A DNA stretch of 64,000 nucleotides from an uncultured Pseudomonadota bacterium (GTDB taxonomy: Bacteria > Myxococcota_A > UBA796 > CAJQPC01). A program made the position numbers and the translations under genes. Below are positions 1 to 8,671 of the stretch, in pieces. Where the stretch lies: positions 1-64,000 of the forward strand of contig CAJXRZ010000015.1 of assembly GCA_913060515.1 (NCBI GenBank), read 5' to 3'. Position 1 is the stretch's first letter. Every line of letters begins with the position of its first letter. The notes under the pieces are model-generated. The model worked only from the letters and a program-made list of their open reading frames with translations. It ran no database searches and was not told where the DNA came from.

Positions 1-44
1 ATTTCTGCCTGTCTCGTGGGCTCGGAGATGTGTATAAGAGACAG
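1..44 (+). other. Illumina Nextera adapter and index remnant (artefact)
   Basis: Bases 26-44 are the Tn5 mosaic end AGATGTGTATAAGAGACAG, and 11-25 are the read-2 handle GTCTCGTGGGCTCGG. Bases 3-10 (TTCTGCCT) match what I recall as the primer-side sequence of Nextera index N703, and bases 1-2 match the last bases of P7. The block is therefore library adapter left on a contig end and not genome sequence. Confidence 0.97.
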
Positions 45-1442
45 GGTCAACACCGTGCCATTGAGCGCAAAGTACTCCGCACCTGCCACAGACCCCGCCA
101 CGAGCTTCTCCATGCTGGCGTCCCAGTCTGGCTCGCAGATGCTGGAGAAGGTGCCTCCGGTCGCGTCGACGGCGGTCTTAAAGCCCGCAAAAGACTCTGC
201 GCTTCCGCAACCACTGGGGGGCGGGCCGGCGATGGCATGGAAGATGACGTTGTCGGGGTCATCCTTGTAGCCCTGAGCAGTGCTGACACCGACTGAGCCG
301 GCGGTGGTGCTCTGCTCCTGGTCTCGGTTGAGCGCGACCAGGTTCAGCTTGGAGGCCTCCCAGTCGTCGTCCTCGAAGAGCCAGTCTCCATTCTCACGAA
401 GGGCAGCCAGGAGGGTGTCGTAGGAGCCGTCGTTGTCGCCGGCGTTCCCGCCTGCGGTGATCATGGCCAAGGTCTGGGTGGTGGCCTGTTCCGCGGTGTA
501 GCTCTCGTCGATGTAGTCGACGTTGCCAGTACCTTTGCCGTCCCGGTTCCAGATGAAGGCCACCCGGAAGGGGCTCGAGTTGTCCAAGAGCGCTTGGTAG
601 AAGGCGGGCAGGCTGTCTTCGAGCTGCTGGGAGTAGGTCCCGTAGTTTCCGTCGATCACGCACTCGTTGGCGTGAAAGAGGAAGGTGGAGCGAGAGCGCT
701 CTCCCACCGTCCAAGTCAGGGTGTTGGCGCCGTCCACCTGGCCAAAGCCCGAGATGGTGCTGGTGTGCTGGCCATCGTTGCTGTCGATGACCATCGAGAC
801 GGTCTCGGTGCCGTTGATCACTGGCGCGTAGTGCACCGTCACCTCTTGCGAGGAGAAGGGCGCCATGGTCCATGGGAAGGCATCCGGGTGCTGCTCCAAG
901 ACATAGGACTTGTCGCCAGTGAGGGCGATCTTGTCCACGATGAGCTCGGTGTTGCCCGTGTTGGTCAGAGTCAGAGAGACCTGTGAGGCGCAGCCCACGG
1001 GGATCTCGCCAAAGTCGTAGCTCTCGGCGCTCACGGAGAGCTCCGGCCCCATGCTGGAGAGGGTGGCGGGGACGACGACCGTCTCGGGCGCGGTGGGGTT
1101 CTCAGCGAGCTGGATGTTGATCTCGCCGGCCAGATCCCCCGTAGTCAGGGGCGTCCAGGTGACGGGCAAGGACATGGCGTTGCCGGGCTGGATGATGGGG
1201 CCAGGCGCTTGGCCCACCTCCATTCCCAGTCCCTCGGTGTAGTCCATGCCAATAAAGAGCACTGGCACGTTGCCCGTGTTTTGAATGCGCAGCTCACGCT
1301 CCACGCGCTCGTCCACAGACTGCTCGCCGAAGCTGAGCTGGTCCTCTGAAATCTGGTAGGCGAAGACCTTCTCCTCGACGACCTGGGTCTCCCCGGTGTC
1401 CAGTTGGGTCTCAATACAGCCCATTAGCAGCGTCCAAATCAC
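45..1442 (-). CDS. Hydin/choice-of-anchor-type surface lipoprotein, 3' end missing
   Basis: An open minus-strand frame of 466 codons runs from a GTG at 1442 into the adapter, so the C-terminus is lost. The N-terminus MIWTLLMGC gives a very short lipoprotein signal with Cys9, followed by a Thr/Asp/Glu linker. Residues about 30-220 look like two Ig-like ASPM-SPD-2-Hydin repeats (phrases such as ELRIQNTGN and SLTLTNTGN). After residue 240 there is a region that vaguely resembles a von Willebrand A fold but shows no DxSxS metal site. GGGAG lies about 12 nt upstream of GTG; ATG 1424 would remove the signal. An outer-membrane or surface role is inferred. It is divergent from the next gene. Confidence 0.75.
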
Positions 1443-1542
1443 TTCACACTCCCGTCACAACTGCTCGCAGTGTTGTCCACAAGGCGCAAAAGCACAAGAG
1501 GGCCGCCAACAAAGCGCTACACTGGGCACCCTGACCTTGACC

Positions 1543-2649
1543 GTGAGACCGCTGCAAATGACTCTGATGCTCTCTTTCCTGCTGGCCTGCACCGACACCG
1601 AGCCGGTGGACTCCCAGGACACCTCCACCGAACAAGACGACACCGGGGACACCCAGGACACGGACACCGGAGAGCCAGGCCCCTGCGCCGAGCCTAAGGT
1701 GACATTCAAGGGAGAAACTGGCGCATCGCAGGATCTGACCGAGTTCTTTAGCAGCGGCCAGTACTTCACCCTGGCGCAGCCCGGCACCGTCGAGGTCTGT
1801 CCTGGCGAGTGGTTCGCGCGCGTCTTGATTCGGGCAAATGTCGATGTCGTTGGGCTGGGTAGTGACCGCAGCGAGACCATCCTCTCTGGCGGCGAACAGG
1901 GAACGATCCTGGACGTCTCTGGCCCCGATGTGACGGTCAACGTCAGCAACCTGACCTTGGACCGTGGCGCAGGATTTGACCCGGACCACAACTCCGGCGG
2001 AGGCGGCTTGTACTGCGCACAGCAGGGCCTGGTGAACGTGGACAACGTGGCCTTTACCCGCCACTTCGCCAACGATGGGTCCGCGCTCTACGCCCGCGAC
2101 TGCACCCTCAATGTCACCAACAGCCTCTTCTCGGACAACGTCTCCGAGGACGACGGCGGCGCCATCACCCTCTGGAACAGCACCGGCAGCTTCACCGACG
2201 TAGAGGTCAGCGGGAACACCTCCCTGGACGGCGGCGGTGTGGCGCTCTTCGCAAGCACCTTGACCGGCACACGCCTGACGGTGGCCGACAACGTAGCGAC
2301 CAGCTTCGCGGCGGGCATGTGGGCCTACGAGAGCACCGTGGCACTGACCGACTCCAGCTTCACCGGCAACAGCAATTCAGGCACGGCCTACGGCGGCGGC
2401 CTGCTGGTCTTCGGGAGCGCGGACCTGACCCGGGTGCGCTTCGCCGGAAACACATCTCCCCTGGGCGGCGGACTCTTCGTCTACGTCAACGCGACTGTCA
2501 CAGGAACCGACTGCATCTTTGAGACCAACAGTCCCCAGGACATCTTTGCCCACGACAGCACGGGCGAGGAAGGCAAGGGCGGCATCTCCTACACCGGCGG
2601 CAACAGCACCACCTTCACCTGCGCCTCCAACGCCTGCCTGCTGGAGTAG
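1543..2649 (+). CDS. Right-handed beta-helix lipoprotein
   Basis: The protein has 368 residues from GTG 1543 (signal MRPLQMTLMLSFLLAC, Cys16). ATG 1558 is an alternative that gives a shorter signal with no basic residue. The lipobox is followed by about 30 residues of Asp/Thr/Glu linker. From about residue 90 there are repeated short turns of the type NVTNSLFSDN, GSFTDVEVSGN and ALTDSSFTGN, spaced 20-25 residues, typical of a pectin-lyase-like parallel beta-helix of the polymorphic outer-membrane type. No catalytic residues can be assigned. Adhesion or surface display is likely. The next gene starts 2 nt after its stop, so the two are probably cotranscribed. Confidence 0.82.
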   Translation: MRPLQMTLMLSFLLACTDTEPVDSQDTSTEQDDTGDTQDTDTGEPGPCAEPKVTFKGETGASQDLTEFFSSGQYFTLAQPGTVEVCPGEWFARVLIRANVDVVGLGSDRSETILSGGEQGTILDVSGPDVTVNVSNLTLDRGAGFDPDHNSGGGGLYCAQQGLVNVDNVAFTRHFANDGSALYARDCTLNVTNSLFSDNVSEDDGGAITLWNSTGSFTDVEVSGNTSLDGGGVALFASTLTGTRLTVADNVATSFAAGMWAYESTVALTDSSFTGNSNSGTAYGGGLLVFGSADLTRVRFAGNTSPLGGGLFVYVNATVTGTDCIFETNSPQDIFAHDSTGEEGKGGISYTGGNSTTFTCASNACLLE

Positions 2650-2651
2650 GC

Positions 2652-3641
2652 GTGCTTCTTCTCTGGGTGCTGGCCTGCGCCCCCAGGGTGCAGCCTCAGT
2701 CTCCTGCGTCCATGCAGATGGGCGCCGGTGAGCTGGTGATCCGCGGGACCCCCATGGAGCGCGCCCAGGCGCCAGAGGCGGACCTGGTGCTCTTCTACGG
2801 CGGTGAGATCGGCGGCTCCTTGGGAACCTGCGGGTGCCCGGACCGCCCAAGAGGCTCCCTGGCCCGCATGGCCACCTACCTGCAGGCCTCCCGCGAGGCA
2901 CACCCGGGTCAGCGCGACCTGGTGCTGATGGGCGGGGACTGGCTGATGAACCCCACGTCCCCAAACGGCTCGCCCTCGGCACAGGCCCCTGTGGCCAATG
3001 GCTACGTCGCGCTGGCCTTCAACACCATGGGCGTGGACGCCGCCAACGTCGGATACGGCGATCTGGCTGGCGTGCTGGCCCTATCGCCCAGGCCGGAGTG
3101 GGTCGTCTCAACGAACACACAAGGGCTGCCATCGACCCGGGTCGTGGAGCGCGACGGTGTGCGGGTGGGCATTCTGGCCATCACCCGCTTCGGGGTGCAG
3201 CCCCTCCCTGGGCACAGCATCGCGGACCCCTACACGCCGGCTGCAGCGGCCCTTCAAGAGCTCAGCCAGAGCACCGATGTCCTGGTCCTGATGTCCTACG
3301 GCGCAGCAGAGGTCGCCGCCCAGCTGGCCCGGGATTTCCCAGAGTTGGACGTGGTGATCGACGCCGACATGCACAGAGGCTTCTTCGAGCCGGACACCAT
3401 CGGTGACGCCATTTGGGTGCGCTCGCACTACCAGACCATGCGCCTGGGTGAGCTGCGCCTGGACCTGAGCGGTGAGAAAGCCGCCTTGATCGTCGACCGC
3501 AAAATTGACTTGGATCCCCTGCTTCCCGACGACCCGGCCATCGGGGCCCTGGCCACCGAGGCCGCAGAAGCAGTGGCCCAGGCCCTGGAAGGGACTACCA
3601 AGGAAGATGCAACGCAGCCTTATGTGTTGAATCCAGAGTGA
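2652..3641 (+). CDS. UshA/5'-nucleotidase-like metallophosphatase lipoprotein, degenerate
   Basis: The protein has 329 residues from GTG; MLLLWVLAC puts the lipobox Cys at residue 9. The core resembles the UshA-like branch often found beside multihaem cytochromes: a Gly-rich GSLGTCGC (Cys60, Cys62) where that family has ExCGC, followed by RPRGSLARMATYL, MGGDWLM at 93-99, NVGYGDL and a late IDADMHR in place of the usual GHxH. Metal ligands are therefore only partly conserved and activity is uncertain. It lies 2 nt after the beta-helix gene and just before a thioredoxin-like lipoprotein, suggesting a periplasmic or outer-membrane operon. Confidence 0.75.
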   Translation: MLLLWVLACAPRVQPQSPASMQMGAGELVIRGTPMERAQAPEADLVLFYGGEIGGSLGTCGCPDRPRGSLARMATYLQASREAHPGQRDLVLMGGDWLMNPTSPNGSPSAQAPVANGYVALAFNTMGVDAANVGYGDLAGVLALSPRPEWVVSTNTQGLPSTRVVERDGVRVGILAITRFGVQPLPGHSIADPYTPAAAALQELSQSTDVLVLMSYGAAEVAAQLARDFPELDVVIDADMHRGFFEPDTIGDAIWVRSHYQTMRLGELRLDLSGEKAALIVDRKIDLDPLLPDDPAIGALATEAAEAVAQALEGTTKEDATQPYVLNPE

Positions 3642-3653
3642 AAAGGAGTGCGC

Positions 3654-4166
3654 GTGTCCCTGATCTTGCTGCTGACCGCCTGTAGTGGAATGCTGGACGC
3701 CAGCGCGGTGGCCTTGGAGGCTGAGACACCTGCAGCCCCTGCCCCAACTGCGAGCGCCGCGCCGGCCTCCGCTGTGGACTGGGTGACTCTGGACAAGAAG
3801 GCCGGTGAGCTCGATGTGCAGCTGGCAACGCAAGCCAGCCAAGCCATCGCCGACGGCAAGCTACCCGTGGCCTACCTGGGCGCGCGCTGGTGCGGTCCGT
3901 GCAAGGCCTTCAAGATGCAGAAGGACGACCCCGCCATCGTCGAGGCCTTGGACGGGGTGCGCATCATCGAGCTGGACGTGGACCAGTTCATGACGGGCCT
4001 GGAGCCCGCTGGGGTCCAAGTCGTGGCCATTCCTCACTGGTTCGTTCTGGATGCTCAAGGGGACCCCATCAACACGGGAATGAGTGGTGACAAGTGGACC
4101 GATCTGAGCCCTGCGAGCATGGCGCCCAGCTTGGCCAGCCTCAAGCCGCATGAAACCGCTTTGTAA
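3654..4166 (+). CDS. Thioredoxin-like lipoprotein with WCGPC active site
   Basis: The protein has 170 residues. I choose GTG 3654 because AGGAG (3644-3648) lies 5 nt before it; GTG 3648 overlaps that Shine-Dalgarno. The signal is MSLILLLTAC (Cys10), followed by an Ala/Pro linker to about residue 40. The thioredoxin fold follows, with WCGPC at 79-83 and a cis-Pro candidate in AIPHW (Pro127). The classical dithiol motif suggests redox activity at the outer face of a membrane; the natural substrate cannot be read. The two Cys of the UshA-like neighbour are a possible client, which is speculation. Confidence 0.85.
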   Translation: MSLILLLTACSGMLDASAVALEAETPAAPAPTASAAPASAVDWVTLDKKAGELDVQLATQASQAIADGKLPVAYLGARWCGPCKAFKMQKDDPAIVEALDGVRIIELDVDQFMTGLEPAGVQVVAIPHWFVLDAQGDPINTGMSGDKWTDLSPASMAPSLASLKPHETAL

Positions 4167-4250
4167 GGAAGCCGTCTGTAAGCTCGGGAAAAGGACCACC
4201 AATGCCGTCTAGGGCTATATCCTGGGCCCCGGAGTGTCCCTTCCCCTGCT

Positions 4251-5384
4251 ATGTCCGAGCTGAACAGAAATCGGGTTCGCGCCCTTCGCCTGCTCTGCAC
4301 CACGTGGTTTCGTGACCAATCGGGGATCGCGCGTTCTGAAGCAGTCGAAGGCAAAGCCATCGTGGTCAAGGGTTTCGCGCGAGACCAGTCCACCTTGCGC
4401 TTCTTGGACAAGGCTCTGATGGCCGGAAGCCTCAGCTTCAAGGAAGCCGAGGTCTACGGAGACGCCGACCGTCTCCCAATGGTCAACATCCTCTGGCAAC
4501 AAGGCCAAGCCCTGGCCAACCCAGAGGCGGTGGCCAAAGCCGCCCACGCCATCCTGGTGGTCCAGGCCAACCAGTCTTTCTTTGAGTACCTGGACCTGTC
4601 CAAGCCCATGATCAAGCTGCTGCGTGGCGACCACCAACCTTGGGAGTCTCTGGGTTTCATCCTTGAGAAAAACTCCCTGGAGATGGACCGCATCGCGCGC
4701 GAGCTGGGCTGCTTGGTCTCCATGGGCATGGTCCGCCTGCGGGCTCCTGGTCGAAACGCTCCGCCCCCCAAGAGTCAGGCGGCCAAACGCCTCCGCAAGG
4801 GGGATCCGGCCGACCGTGCGATGCGCCAGCAGATGCAGAAGGTCATGCTGCAGCGCCGCTTGGAGCGCGAGTGGACCCAGCTCCAAGGTCAGGACGACTA
4901 CACCCTGCTCGGCGTGCCCGCGAACGCAGAGCCAGAGGTCATGCAAGCGGCCGCGGAGCGCATGCAGAAACGCTACAAGAAGCTGAGTCGGAAGCGCGGG
5001 CTCAACTCCTCCGGCAGAGAGCTGGCCAGCAAGATTCGAGACCGGGTGGACGCCGCGGCCGACCGGCTGGCTCAAGGCAAGGCCCACACCGCGGCCCACA
5101 AGCTGCTCGAGTCCCCTGAGCAAGCCTTCGAGGAAGGCAAGCGTCTGGCTGAAGCGAAGGAGTGGACCGCCGCGGTGACCTGCTTGGCTGCGGCCAGCAA
5201 GAAGCTAGACAGCCCCGATGTCGGCGCCTGGCTGGGCTACGCGCACTTCCACGACCTGCGCCACTCCCGCAAGGACCGCGAGGCCAAGGGACGTGAGATG
5301 TTGGTCCTCGCCGAGAGCTTCGGCTCGTCCATCGCCGTCCGGCTGCGCATGCGCCTCAGGCCGGAGGAAGCTCGTTCAGAGTGA
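4251..5384 (+). CDS. J-domain-like and TPR-like regulatory protein
   Basis: The protein has 377 residues and is cytoplasmic, with no signal. Residues 1-210 form an alpha-helical region of a type common in myxobacterial hypothetical proteins. Residues about 214-275 resemble a J-domain (DDYTLLGVPANAEPEVMQAA, then RYKKLSRKRG), but no HPD tripeptide is visible, so Hsp70 stimulation is doubtful. The C-terminal 100 residues (AEAKEWTAAVTCLAAASKKL and similar) look like tetratricopeptide helices. Its last 29 nt overlap the end of the convergent receiver gene. I do not recognise a specific function; a scaffold or signalling role is plausible. Confidence 0.7.
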   Translation: MSELNRNRVRALRLLCTTWFRDQSGIARSEAVEGKAIVVKGFARDQSTLRFLDKALMAGSLSFKEAEVYGDADRLPMVNILWQQGQALANPEAVAKAAHAILVVQANQSFFEYLDLSKPMIKLLRGDHQPWESLGFILEKNSLEMDRIARELGCLVSMGMVRLRAPGRNAPPPKSQAAKRLRKGDPADRAMRQQMQKVMLQRRLEREWTQLQGQDDYTLLGVPANAEPEVMQAAAERMQKRYKKLSRKRGLNSSGRELASKIRDRVDAAADRLAQGKAHTAAHKLLESPEQAFEEGKRLAEAKEWTAAVTCLAAASKKLDSPDVGAWLGYAHFHDLRHSRKDREAKGREMLVLAESFGSSIAVRLRMRLRPEEARSE

Positions 5385-5775
5385 ACCAGTAGTAGATCAA
5401 GCTCTCTACGGTGTGCACAAGCTCTTCAAAGAGCACGGGCTTGATCAAGAAGCTGTTCACGCCCAGCTCGTAGGCACGACTCACGTCCTCCTGACTCCAG
5501 CTGGTGGTCATGACCACAACCGGAAGGGGGCGCAGCTTGGGGTCGGCGCGGATCTGCTGCAGCAGCTCAAAGCCACGCACCCGTGGCATGTGCAGATCCA
5601 AGAGCACCAGCCCAGGCCGAGTGGCCTGACCACGCAGCCAAGCCATGGCCGTGTCCCCATCGTCGGCGCTGTGCACGCTTCCCTCAAAACCCGCCTCGCT
5701 CAGGGCTTCCCGCAGGAGCTCCTGGTCGTCCGGGTCATCGTCTACGATCAACAAAGTCTGACGAAAGGCGCTCAC
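5356..5775 (-). CDS. Single-domain CheY-like response regulator
   Basis: The protein has 139 residues from GTG 5775, with GAGG 7 nt upstream. It is a stand-alone receiver: acidic pocket Asp12-Asp13, phosphoacceptor Asp60 in LVLLDLHMP, Thr90/Thr91 and Lys112 in FLIKPV. The DDDPDDQELLREAL start resembles the Rcp1-like family that pairs with phytochrome-type or hybrid kinases. There is no output domain. No cognate kinase is adjacent; the hybrid kinase at 19468 is a possible but distant partner. The 3' ends of this gene and the upstream J-like gene overlap. Confidence 0.92.
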   Translation of the reverse strand: MSAFRQTLLIVDDDPDDQELLREALSEAGFEGSVHSADDGDTAMAWLRGQATRPGLVLLDLHMPRVRGFELLQQIRADPKLRPLPVVVMTTSWSQEDVSRAYELGVNSFLIKPVLFEELVHTVESLIYYWFTLNELPPA

Positions 5776-5858
5776 AACACAACCTCAACAAGGGCATACC
5801 AGCGTACACCAGATACGTAGCAGAGCGGGCACACTGATTGGCCCAGCAGGAGCCGTGC

Positions 5859-6065
5859 ATGGATCTGGAACGCCGCGTCGAAGAATTGGAGACGCGCTAC
5901 GCCTTTCAAGAGGAAAACATCCGTCAGCTGGACGAGGTGATTCAGGAGTACGGCCGCATGATCGACATGCTTCGGAGCGAAAACCGGGAGCTGCGCGAGC
6001 AGCTGGCCCAGCGCCCTGAAGAGACGCCGAACAAAATCGAGGACGAGGTCCCCCCTCACTACTGA
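5859..6065 (+). CDS. slyX: SlyX family protein
   Basis: The protein has 68 residues. ATG 5859 is chosen because AGGAG at 5848-5852 lies 6 nt upstream; an in-frame TTG at 5838 is unlikely. The sequence is a short coiled coil with the SlyX pattern ELETRYAFQEENIRQLDEV and the characteristic C-terminal PPHY. The role of SlyX is not established. It is followed 44 nt later by the epimerase gene on the same strand. Confidence 0.9.
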   Translation: MDLERRVEELETRYAFQEENIRQLDEVIQEYGRMIDMLRSENRELREQLAQRPEETPNKIEDEVPPHY

Positions 6066-6109
6066 GCGCGCAAAGACTGACCGCACTCTCTTGCGTTAGG
6101 GTGGCGCCC

Positions 6110-7057
6110 ATGTCCACTGTCCTGATCACCGGCGCTGCTGGGTTCATCGGCTACCACTTGGCCGAGCGCTTGCTCTCGCAGGGTGTCGCCGTCGTGGGCC
6201 TGGACAACCTGGATCCCTACTACTCGGTCGCCCTAAAGCAGGCGCGACTGGACCGCCTGAGTCGACATTCCAACTGGCGTTTCATCCACGCCGATGTGGT
6301 CGATTCTGCCGGCGAACTCTTCCAGAAAACCGCCCCAGATCAAGTGGTGCACCTGGCCGCCCAGGCTGGCATTCGGCACTCCTTGCAGGACCCCCAGGCC
6401 TTCGTGCGCGACAACCTGGTGGGCTTCTTCTCGGTGCTCGAGGCCGCCAAGAACACCGGCATCGAGCACCTGGTCTACGCCAGCTCCAGCTCGGTCTACG
6501 GGGCCGACCCCCTACCCTTCCGAGAAGACGCCCGCGCCGATGCGCCCTTGAACCTCTACGCGGCGACCAAGCGTAGCAACGAGCTGATGGCACACGCCTA
6601 CGGCACCTTGAACGGCTTTGCCTGCACGGGTCTACGGCTCTTCACGGTCTACGGACCCTGGGGCCGCCCGGACATGGCGCTCTTCAAGTTTACGAGGAAG
6701 ATCCTGGCTGGCGAGACCCTTCCCGTCTTCGGCCACGGCAATATGCAGCGCGATTTCACCTACGTCTCTGACGTCGTAGAGGCCATATTGGCCGTGCTGG
6801 GCCGGCCCGATGGCGTACAGGTCTACAACGTCGGCGGAAACCAGCCGGTGGGCCTAATGGAGCTCATCGCGACCCTGGAGCGCGCCCTGGGTCGCAAGGC
6901 TGCGCTGGAGATGTTGCCGATGCAGCCGGGGGATGCGCCCTCGACCCGTGCAGACGCCCAGGCCCTCTTCAAGGCCACCGGCCACCAGCCCACGGTTGGG
7001 CTGGAGGAAGGCGTAGAGCGCTTCGTGGCCTGGTACAGGGACTACTACCAGGCCTAA
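6110..7057 (+). CDS. NAD-dependent nucleotide-sugar epimerase (UDP-glucuronate 4-epimerase type)
   Basis: The protein has 315 residues from ATG 6110 with AGGGTGG upstream; GTG 6101 is an in-frame alternative. It is an extended short-chain dehydrogenase: NAD-binding GAAGFIG at 8-14, SSSSVYG near 126, and catalytic Tyr150 and Lys154 in LYAATK. LDNLDPYYSVALKQARL near 31 and the GNMQRDFTYVSDVV segment match the CapI/LspL-type UDP-glucuronate 4-epimerase branch, so the likely reaction is UDP-GlcA to UDP-GalA for capsule, LPS or exopolysaccharide. UDP-glucose 4-epimerase is the main alternative. No other sugar gene is adjacent. Confidence 0.9.
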   Translation: MSTVLITGAAGFIGYHLAERLLSQGVAVVGLDNLDPYYSVALKQARLDRLSRHSNWRFIHADVVDSAGELFQKTAPDQVVHLAAQAGIRHSLQDPQAFVRDNLVGFFSVLEAAKNTGIEHLVYASSSSVYGADPLPFREDARADAPLNLYAATKRSNELMAHAYGTLNGFACTGLRLFTVYGPWGRPDMALFKFTRKILAGETLPVFGHGNMQRDFTYVSDVVEAILAVLGRPDGVQVYNVGGNQPVGLMELIATLERALGRKAALEMLPMQPGDAPSTRADAQALFKATGHQPTVGLEEGVERFVAWYRDYYQA

Positions 7058-7075
7058 TTCGGCACCTTGGAGCCT

Positions 7076-7462
7076 CTAAAGGCTCGCATCGCTCAGGCGC
7101 AGCGCGATGCCGCGCACGTAGCTGGGATCCAGGCGCAGGTTGTTGACGATGGCTTCGTACTCGCCGGAGTCCAACCACACGCCGTTGGAGCTCGTATCGA
7201 TGTGCACGCCCTTGTAGTCAATGATCTTCATGTCCTGACCATCCACCGGACACTGGAGCACGCGCTTGCGGTCCACAGAGGGCTCCACAGGCTTGCGAAA
7301 GAGATCGCCCCATCCGTAGCCGCCTTGCTCCCGACGCTCGACCTCGGTCAGCAGGTACAGCTCCTTCTTATCGAGCCACATTCCCGCAGGACTCATGTCG
7401 ATGGTGATGCCGTGTAGCTCCACCTGGTCCATCTCTGCGCCTGTAACGGGGCAAATCCTCAT
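7076..7462 (-). CDS. zf-TFIIB-like protein with missing zinc ligands
   Basis: The protein has 128 residues from ATG 7462, with AAGGAG 8 nt upstream. Two half-repeats, each beginning CPVTGAEM or CPVDGQDM and followed by GITIDMSPAGMWLDKKEL or GVHIDTSSNGVWLDSGEY, match the tandem TFIIB-type zinc ribbon layout (CPxC ... IDxCxxCxGxWLDxxEL). Only one Cys per half remains where four are expected; the rest are Thr, Asp or Ser. It is therefore unlikely to bind zinc in the usual way. It is the last gene of a three-gene minus-strand run (9228-7076). Confidence 0.75.
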   Translation of the reverse strand: MRICPVTGAEMDQVELHGITIDMSPAGMWLDKKELYLLTEVERREQGGYGWGDLFRKPVEPSVDRKRVLQCPVDGQDMKIIDYKGVHIDTSSNGVWLDSGEYEAIVNNLRLDPSYVRGIALRLSDASL

Positions 7463-7483
7463 GTCTCAATCTCCTTGCCTCTT

Positions 7484-8671
7484 TTAGAGGCTGTCCAAAA
7501 ACTTGTCGATCCGCCGGGTCAGGGCGCGAATGGCAGGCGCCGCGAGCTCAGGCAGGGTCTCGTCCGTAAAGCCAGCGGCAGGCGGCTCCAGGGCCCCCAG
7601 TGCCATGCCCACGGCTGCATCCACGGCGATGTCCCCCCGATACCAAGCATCAAACTCCTCGGCCCCGGGACCGGTACAGCGCACCGCATCGTCCACGACC
7701 TCAAAGCTGAGGGGACCAAAGCGCTCCGGGGCGCGATGATGAAGCACCTCTGCCAAGGCCTGACGGCCTGGAAGACGGTGGGGCCATGGACCCTTGGGGG
7801 CCCGCAGAATGGCCTGACGCATGGCATCCCCGATGCCAGGCGCATCGGCGGCTGGCTCCACGGGGGCTGGCGCGGGCTTCGGCACCACATCGTCCATCAC
7901 AAAGGTGGGCTGTGCATCGAGCTGGCTCAGCTGCTCCATCGGGCCTTCATCGCCGCCTTCGTCCAAGGCTCCCCGACGAAGGGACAAGGGGTCACCCTGG
8001 CCGGAGGCCGCCGCCAGTGCGGCCTCGATCTCGGCCATGGCGTCATCTGTGCTGGGCTCGGAGACCGCCGGCGCGGGCGCGGGCATTGCGCTCTCCGGTA
8101 CCGGGATCACCGAACACTGAGAGACCAGCGCCTCCGAGAGCTCGGAGAGGTCCTCGACCAGCAGCACCACAACGTTGTTGCTCTCCCTCAGCCAAGGAGC
8201 GCTGGGCCAGGTCTCCAGACCCGGGCCCTTCAGACCGGTGCGAACGTGCTGGCGCTTGCGGGCATGCGCCAGACGCTGCGCCTGGGTGAGGATCCAACCT
8301 TGGCTGGCACCCGGGGTGTCCATCGCCAGCCAGATCAAACCCAAGGCCTTCTCTGGAGTGGCCGGCTGCAGTGGCTCGGTGATGCCGTCCAAGACCATCC
8401 TGGCGCCCAGGTGACGCGCAAAACGGCCACGGTCCTCGATGCCGGGGAAGCGCAGGCGCGGCTTGAGCTCGATGGTGGCCGTCTCCCACTCCAACACGCC
8501 GACCATGTCGCGGCTGCGCTCCAAGAAGCGGCGCATCAGCTCTGGGCAGTCCACAGACTCACCGGCGTAGGACCAGCGTCCGCTGCGCACGGCGCCATGC
8601 AGCACGAATACGCTGGCTTCTTCGGCCAGGTAGCGTTCCTTGAGGGTCTCGATCCACTGGGGCCAGTTCAT
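7484..8671 (-). CDS. Hypothetical protein, possibly AAA-ATPase-derived N-terminal region
   Basis: The protein has 395 residues and overlaps the upstream lipoprotein gene by 4 nt (ATGA), showing coupled translation. Residues 1-200 (VFVLHGAVRSG near 22, ALGLIWLAMDTPG, VVVLLVEDLSEL) recall the N-terminal part of some bacterial AAA proteins, but there is no Walker A motif. Residues 200-300 are Ala/Pro/Asp-rich and probably disordered, and a further helical domain follows. I do not recognise a family with confidence. The 407-codon frame on the opposite strand is a compositional shadow. Confidence 0.7.
   Translation of the reverse strand: MNWPQWIETLKERYLAEEASVFVLHGAVRSGRWSYAGESVDCPELMRRFLERSRDMVGVLEWETATIELKPRLRFPGIEDRGRFARHLGARMVLDGITEPLQPATPEKALGLIWLAMDTPGASQGWILTQAQRLAHARKRQHVRTGLKGPGLETWPSAPWLRESNNVVVLLVEDLSELSEALVSQCSVIPVPESAMPAPAPAVSEPSTDDAMAEIEAALAAASGQGDPLSLRRGALDEGGDEGPMEQLSQLDAQPTFVMDDVVPKPAPAPVEPAADAPGIGDAMRQAILRAPKGPWPHRLPGRQALAEVLHHRAPERFGPLSFEVVDDAVRCTGPGAEEFDAWYRGDIAVDAAVGMALGALEPPAAGFTDETLPELAAPAIRALTRRIDKFLDSL

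Noticed and set aside
4251-5384. Genuine DnaJ co-chaperone
   Set aside because: The J-like region has no HPD motif and there is no zinc-finger or substrate domain.
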